Source: Coptis chinensis (Eukaryota > Streptophyta > Magnoliopsida > Ranunculales > Ranunculaceae). From it: a stretch of DNA of 64,000 nucleotides. Made by a program: the position numbers and the translations under genes. Where the stretch lies: positions 91,656,501 through 91,720,500 of the forward strand of contig CM027383.1 in assembly GCA_015680905.1 (NCBI GenBank), written 5' to 3'. The notes under the pieces were generated by a model. That model did no database searches, was not told where the DNA came from, and worked only from the letters and a program-made list of their open reading frames with translations. This document shows positions 58,526 to 64,000 of the stretch, one piece after another; the first letter of the stretch is position 1; each line of letters opens with the position of its first letter.

Positions 58526-60613
58526 TCAGAAAGCATGAGACCTCCATGAAGCAACTGATGACCTGATGTTTGTTTTTGGGGATGATGAGGATGCTGTCTC
58601 CTCCGCATAGCAAACTGGCTTGTTCTGGTTTTCTTTCGCTTCAGAGACTATTTGAGGACGTTGATCTTTACAAGCCTTGGGCACATGACTACCTTTGTAA
58701 GCCTTGCAGACGAAGGTAATGAAGTTATAATAGTCCTACAAAAGATAAACTGTCAGCCGATTGTGATGGATTTGAGACATACCCCAGAGTTCCAGACACA
58801 AGTGTCTTAAAGACAATGGAGTAACCTGTACTATGGGTCCATATTAGACCTAATATTTGAATGGTTCTTTTGAAATGTATAAGCAAAAGACGTGCACAAG
58901 AGAACTAGTCTGAATTACTCATGACCATGAAGATAATAGTATGAACTTCACCAGAGTATAAACTACAAAGAAGCGGAACATACATCATGAAGTGGTTCTC
59001 CATTTACAGTCACCCAAGGGACATAGTGATGAGGCGGCTGAAGTTCATTAGTCTCTTTTGCATACCGTAGGTCGAGCTACATAAAATTAAAAAAAATTGT
59101 CAAACCAAAACAGAAGAAATGGAAAGAAACAGCAGTATAATACGTACATAACATAGGTCACACAAGAATAAATAAATGAATGCCTTCTCAATTTCTAGCT
59201 TGCTGGATCTAATCCCGGGTGAAGCAGGCTTTTTTCATTGGCATCCACCATGAACCTTTACAGAAATATGGATAAAGCCTTGCTGAAGTTAAATTAAGAA
59301 ACCGTCTCAATTACTCATTAAACGCTCTCATTCAAGAAATTGTATATCGAGTATTACTAATACAATCACTTACTTCTGTTCTAGCTTGTTTCTTATAAAG
59401 GGTAACTAATTTCCTAGGAAAAAGTGTTAGTGACACATAATTCACCATTTTCACCAAGCACAAAAGATTTTGAGAACCCAGTTTCCAATGCTCACATGTA
59501 GCAACCAACCAAACCTAAAACTGATATTAGGAAATGTTTTATACTCCAATTAGGCTCCATCAATTGTATGGAAAGTTTCAAACATTGCATAACCCTGCCG
59601 GCCATAATAGCTTAAGAAATGCAGCAAGAGAGTGCAGCAAACCTGTTTCCCTAATCCGCTGTTGTAGCAAGCTTCAATTGGTTTTGAGTTTAAACCTGTC
59701 TTTCCAAAACAGGATTTCCACTCACTGTACTTGTGCTCCACCACTAAGCGCTCAACACAGTAGATGAATTTGTAATGCTTGTTCTGCATCAGAACGAACC
59801 ACACAGTCAGTTCGTTAGGCATCATGGATTTGGAAAGAAATAGAACATAATCTTCTGAAGTAGAGCTACCTTTTCCCTTGGTTTCATTTCTGTTTGCGCT
59901 GTATGTAAGTTTGTGTTTTGCAGTGTGTGTGTGTTGGGGGGGCCAAAAACAATAAAACCCATATGTAACATAGTAGATTAGGTACTTAACGAGTTGCAGG
60001 TAACATAAATACAAGCACAATGTAAAGGATCATTTGTATTTCGTCCTTTCTTAGATCACATATGGAGAAATCTATATTAGGAACAGCATTAAACCCATCT
60101 AGAAGTCCATGCCTATAATAACTGATTAAGTATTGTCCAGATATCGATAAACGGACTCAAAATATCATGACACGGAGGCCAAATTAACTAACCAGATCAG
60201 GCCAAACATGAATAGCACATGCTTCCACGGTATTTAGGACACACTCATACGGCCCATGCTGCAATAACCAAACAAGAACAGTGGTCAGCCAGAGTCTAAT
60301 TGTTAAGAGTTGTAATTAACTATAATTGTGAATTTAATTACAGAAGAGAGAGGGAGAAAACCTGGCAAGTGATGATGTTATCTGATCCAACTTTAGCATT
60401 ACCATAAGGAACAAGATTGAGATCAATGATGTCAATGAGCCCATTTGTGAAAATCTTTGGCAGGTAATTGACCATAAAGTTGGAGCAATATGGACACAAA
60501 GTTTCATAATACAGAGCAAGCTTTACTTTATCTGAAGCAGCTGTAGGTGAAAAGGATAAGGAGTTTAAGATTAAAAGAAAAGAGAGAAGAAAGAAAGCAG
60601 GAGCAGAAGCCAT
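58526..60613 (-). CDS. GILT-like gamma-interferon-inducible lysosomal thiol reductase family protein
   Basis: Five exons in gene order: 60362-60613, 60193-60258, 59643-59783, 58984-59076, 58526-58735; all GT-AG, phase 0, 762 nt (253 aa plus stop). GILT enzymes reduce protein disulfides in the secretory or vacuolar system. Visible: an N-terminal signal peptide (about residues 1-26, [15 protein letters not shown]), the CPYC redox site at residues 40-43 in [12 protein letters not shown], and the family signature CQHGx2ECx2Nx4C, formed across the exon 1/2 junction ([16 protein letters not shown]). Later conserved parts are [19 protein letters not shown] and [14 protein letters not shown]. Length fits plant members. 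The C-terminal Ser-rich tail ([16 protein letters not shown]) is not a known functional element. Confidence 0.95.
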
Positions 60614-61786
60614 GCTTGAGAATTGGAGTTGGATAGAATTTATGTTCTGATCAACAAAGTGGACGGAACATTAAGAGCTGCAGCAGAGTGTGGGACGTCA
60701 TTTCTTACTTGCTGTGTGTCATTGAGAATCTTTCAAAGGTGTTAACGGCCCATGGGCGTACTTAAATCGATATCACGGCCCGATACATTCTATCTTGGAC
60801 GGTTTGGCAGTTGGTTTTTTTTTACAGATTCCGTGTATTTTTTTTAAGTTGATCTTTTCGCATTACTGAGAAAATATTCCGCACAATGCCATGAAATATA
60901 CGTGTGTTGAAACTTGAAAGACCCAACTGAACACTAAAACACCCTTCTCCCAAACACCACCACAATTTCTGTTTTTCTCCTTCTTTTCTTTTTCTTCACT
61001 CCCACCGTTTTATGGTATACTAGTGATAAATGTATGTTGATATTATTTCGGCATCAATGTTTGCCTCGAGTCTTAAATTTGTGAAAGATGTTGATATTTC
61101 CAAAGTCACCTTTAGGAGGATCTAGAATTTTGAACAATGGGTTTCGATAACCCCATAATTGATCAGTTTCTGAACTACAGTTTGGGTTTTGATAATTTGG
61201 TTTGACCTCCACTTACTTGAAACCGAACCGATAAGATATTGATTTAGTCTTGAGTTTGTTCTCTACCGAACTGATATAAATCCAAACCTATAAAATAACA
61301 TTTTAATAATATTTATGATTAATCTGGTGGAAGGAAATAACATTTTGGGAGAAAATTGTTTTGGTTTCGTCTCATCTTTTCCCTCGCTTTTTTCTTTTCT
61401 CTCTCTCCTTTCTTTTCTCTCTAAATCTCCCAAAACTCTAAAATCTTCCTCTCCCTCTGCTTTCACCCCCTTGCTTTAGCTTAAAGATACTTAGTTTTAT
61501 ATATGTTTATCAATTGTGTGGCTAAAATCAATCGATTTAATTTAGAATTTAATTGATTTTATAATTTTCAATTCGAGTAAAAAATTCGATTGGGTCTATA
61601 ATTCTATAATTTTATAATTTAAAAAATCAGTTGAATATATCAACCAATTTCGAGATTTTGAACAGGGCAAACAGAAAACAATTTCCAGGAAAAGCAACGT
61701 TGAGTGAAAACAGACTAGTCCTGTTAAACCCTGACAGTCTATCTCCTAAAAAGTAAAAACCCATTCTTGAGAATCCATCATCACCC
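60614..61786. promoter_or_regulatory. Divergent upstream region shared by the GILT-like gene and TIC56
   Basis: 1.17 kb between two head-to-head starts (60613 minus, 61787 plus), so promoters of both genes must lie here. CT-rich leaders occur at 60960-61005 and 61370-61475. No additional exon or RNA gene is recognised. Confidence 0.55.
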
Positions 61787-63607
61787 ATGGCTTCAATCAA
61801 CTTCAACTGGTTCAGTGAAAACTGGTTCCAAAAACCACAAAACCCAATAACACCCCTCAACTTAATCCCCTTGACTCAATTCCACCTCCCCAACAACTCA
61901 AATTTCGCTTCCATTAGTCGGGCTACCAATTTTTTTCGAAAACCAAAAAAACCAGAAAAAAAGGCCAAACCTGGAAAGTACAAGAAAATGCTTGAACAGT
62001 TTTTCTGGGAATGTGAAAACATACCAGATTATAGACACACACCAGAAGTTGAGAAAATATTAAACGATGACCCGGTTTTCGAGAAGAAAGAAAACCCAAG
62101 TGAAGAAGAAGTTGAAGAAAATGCGAAATGGTGGGAAGAGTTTCAAAAGAGTCCAGTAGTTAAGTTTTTGAAACGGGCGGAACAGATTGCGGATAAAGTT
62201 AATGAAATGGAGCTAAAAGAGAATGAGAATCCGTATAGAAGAGAAGATAGGAAGCTTTGGAAAGCATTGCCTCATGTACCTGGATTGGATGGTAGGCCAA
62301 TGCCTAGGAAAGCTATTAAGACTCAAAAGGAGTCTGATGATAAGTTTTGGGATTTTGCTAGGCAGTTCTTTTTTGGACTTTGGGGGTTTAAGCAAAGACC
62401 TTATCCTCCTGGAAGGCCTATTGATGTTGCTCAAGCTATTGGGTATAAACGACTGGAGAAGCGGTACTATGATTGTAAGTTGTTTTACTTGTGTGAATTT
62501 AGTAGTGTAAAAGTTGAGATATTTGTTTTGGTTTTCTATAAGATTAGTCTTGATGTAATGCACTTAGAACTTTGTTTGCACTAGGTCCATTTAAAGCTTT
62601 AGGTTTATCAATGTGACAACACCTTATCCCCCTTAAACCTATGGGTTCACAAATTTAATCTTTAATTTTCTTGCTATATGTGAAGGGTAGCCATTGTTTT
62701 CTTCCATCATTAATGCAATCTTTTTGTATTTGTTATAGTTATCATGAGGAGCGGTGGATGGTACTATAAGGATCGATTGGGTCGCACAAGGGGACCGTTG
62801 GAGTTGATCACACTTAAAACTGCGTGGGGTGCTGGAATAATTGATAAGGACACTTTCATATGGGGCGAGGACATGGATGAATGGGCACCTATTCACATGA
62901 TTTATGGCTTGGAGAAAGCAATTGCCACTTGGGAAGGTTCGTTAAGTCTTCCGTTTACTTTCATTTTGTGATAAAAGTCTCAAAAAATGATGCTATAACC
63001 AGATGCATATATTCTAAATAGCATAACAGAAAGAAATTAAGTTGTGCTAGTAGAATTAGTATGCCTGCATTGACTTGACTGTTTGCGGTGTGGGAGATAT
63101 GGATGGGCTATATACAATTTTTTTTATTGGTTCTTATATTAAGTTGTGTGAAACATGGACAAACTTTGCAAACATTTCATTTTGTAAGTTTGCTGCAAAA
63201 ATGTGATAAACTGCAGTAAAATAGATTGCTGTCTGAGAATATTCAGAAGACTGCCTATAGCATATGATTTACGATTGCTGTATAATATGCAAAAGTTTAA
63301 TCAAATTTGTTCAATTATCTCCAGTTAGATTGGGCGCTGCTGCAACTTCCTTCATTCATAAACTAATGAAAGGTATACCTCCCTGGGTTCCTCTCAAGGG
63401 ACACGAAAAGAAAACATATAAGCAGCTCCAAGAAGAAGCTATTCAGAGCAAGAGGCGAGATTTAGCTGTGCTTGAAGCAAATGATGGAATTTGGCCAGGA
63501 GTAAGAACTCCTAGTCATGCTTTATTTCTTTGGGCAAGTGGCTCTGAACTCACCACAATTATGGAAGCTGACCACATGCCTAATAAATACATTCCCAAAG
63601 ATCTGAG
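61787..63607 (+). CDS. TIC56: TIC56, chloroplast inner-envelope translocon component (5' part; continues beyond window)
   Basis: Three exons are in view: 61787-62474, 62739-62936, 63325-63607; GT-AG, phases agree, 389 codons so far. TIC56 belongs to the 1-MDa TIC complex (with TIC20, TIC100 and TIC214) proposed to carry preproteins across the inner chloroplast envelope. Visible: a Ser/Asn/Phe-rich N-terminal part, then the conserved runs ECENIPDYRHTPEVEKILN, FWDFARQFFFGLWGFKQRP, RPIDVAQAIGYKRLEKRYYD, a GYF-like segment (GGWYYKDRLGRTRGPLELI) and GVRTPSHALFLWASGSELTT. Recalled Arabidopsis TIC56 aligns closely. The last exon ends in phase 2 (CTGAG, then gtatca), so the remaining exons lie to the right. 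Confidence 0.95.
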
Positions 63608-64000
63608 GTATCATTCTGTTCTTTGCCCTGTCTTCTTCCCTTCTCCCTCTTACAATATGCTTCCAGACCAGGGGTTGGTGCAAGAGAAATATGGGCTTGT
63701 TACTGTACTTGTTTGCCCCCAGGGTTGGCCTTACAATGAATATATAACTTTAGGAAAAGTGTTACCGTTTCATGCGTCTTTTCCAGGCTCTTTTTACTTT
63801 CTTAGACTAGTTTGATATAACGTCGTTATGATAGAACTTTCCGCCTTATTTTTATTATGAGAAAATGAATACCCCCAGGCTTTATCTCAACCATTTGCTA
63901 GTGGCAAGAACTTGATGCACAATTTTTATGGGTGGGGACAAAAATCTCTTCTGTACTTCATTGGATTTTCTTGAAGTACTTTTTATATAGAGGTCATACT
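63608..64000 (+). other. Intron 3 of TIC56, runs off the window
   Basis: It begins gtatcattctg directly after the phase-2 exon end. No acceptor with matching TIC56 coding sequence is seen before the window ends. Confidence 0.7.

Noticed and set aside
62213-62563. Minus-strand frame of 116 codons opposite TIC56
   Set aside because: Antisense shadow of TIC56 exon 1. No family motif.

Overview
The window is nuclear DNA of a flowering plant, most likely a eudicot. It has intron-rich single-copy plant genes, plant-type tRNA genes, AT-rich introns and nested Ty3/gypsy LTR retrotransposons. I cannot name the species from the sequence alone.

Layout. 1-7591: PMT23-type Golgi methyltransferase gene, minus strand, 8 exons, with a solo LTR in intron 2. 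8066-28125: a non-LTR (LINE-like) relic on the minus strand, split by a composite Tat-like LTR retrotransposon (8622-27740) with a perfect 5-bp target duplication. That element holds four kinds of satellite-like tandem repeat, two fragments that look like captured host genes, a 3.5-kb solo LTR (13342-16827) and an Athila-like element on the minus strand (17873-25807). 28880-43460: a second, truncated copy of the eIF2-alpha gene, minus strand. Its four exons stay open and correctly phased although a 12.7-kb Tat-like element (29637-42303, perfect 5-bp target duplication) lies in intron 1. The 5' side of this copy is fused to a duplicate of the PMT23 promoter and first codons. 43461-47900: mostly non-coding, with a hAT-type MITE and two orphan coding exons. 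47917-51441: the complete eIF2-alpha gene, minus strand, 7 exons. 51591-51648: tRNA-Ser relic. 53208-55527: kinetochore gene SPC24, plus strand, with a U12-type intron and two apparent defects. 57693-57765: tRNA-Lys(CUU). 58526-60613: GILT-type thiol reductase gene, minus strand. 61787-window end: first three exons of TIC56 (chloroplast protein import), plus strand.

The host genes are unrelated housekeeping loci and do not form a pathway. The most interesting locus is the truncated eIF2-alpha paralogue. It keeps the S1 domain, the regulatory serine and the KGYID kinase-docking motif, but loses the basic residues after the serine and the C-terminal domain. That layout recalls the eIF2-alpha pseudosubstrates known from poxviruses. 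Its expression and function are untested, and it may simply be a decaying duplicate.
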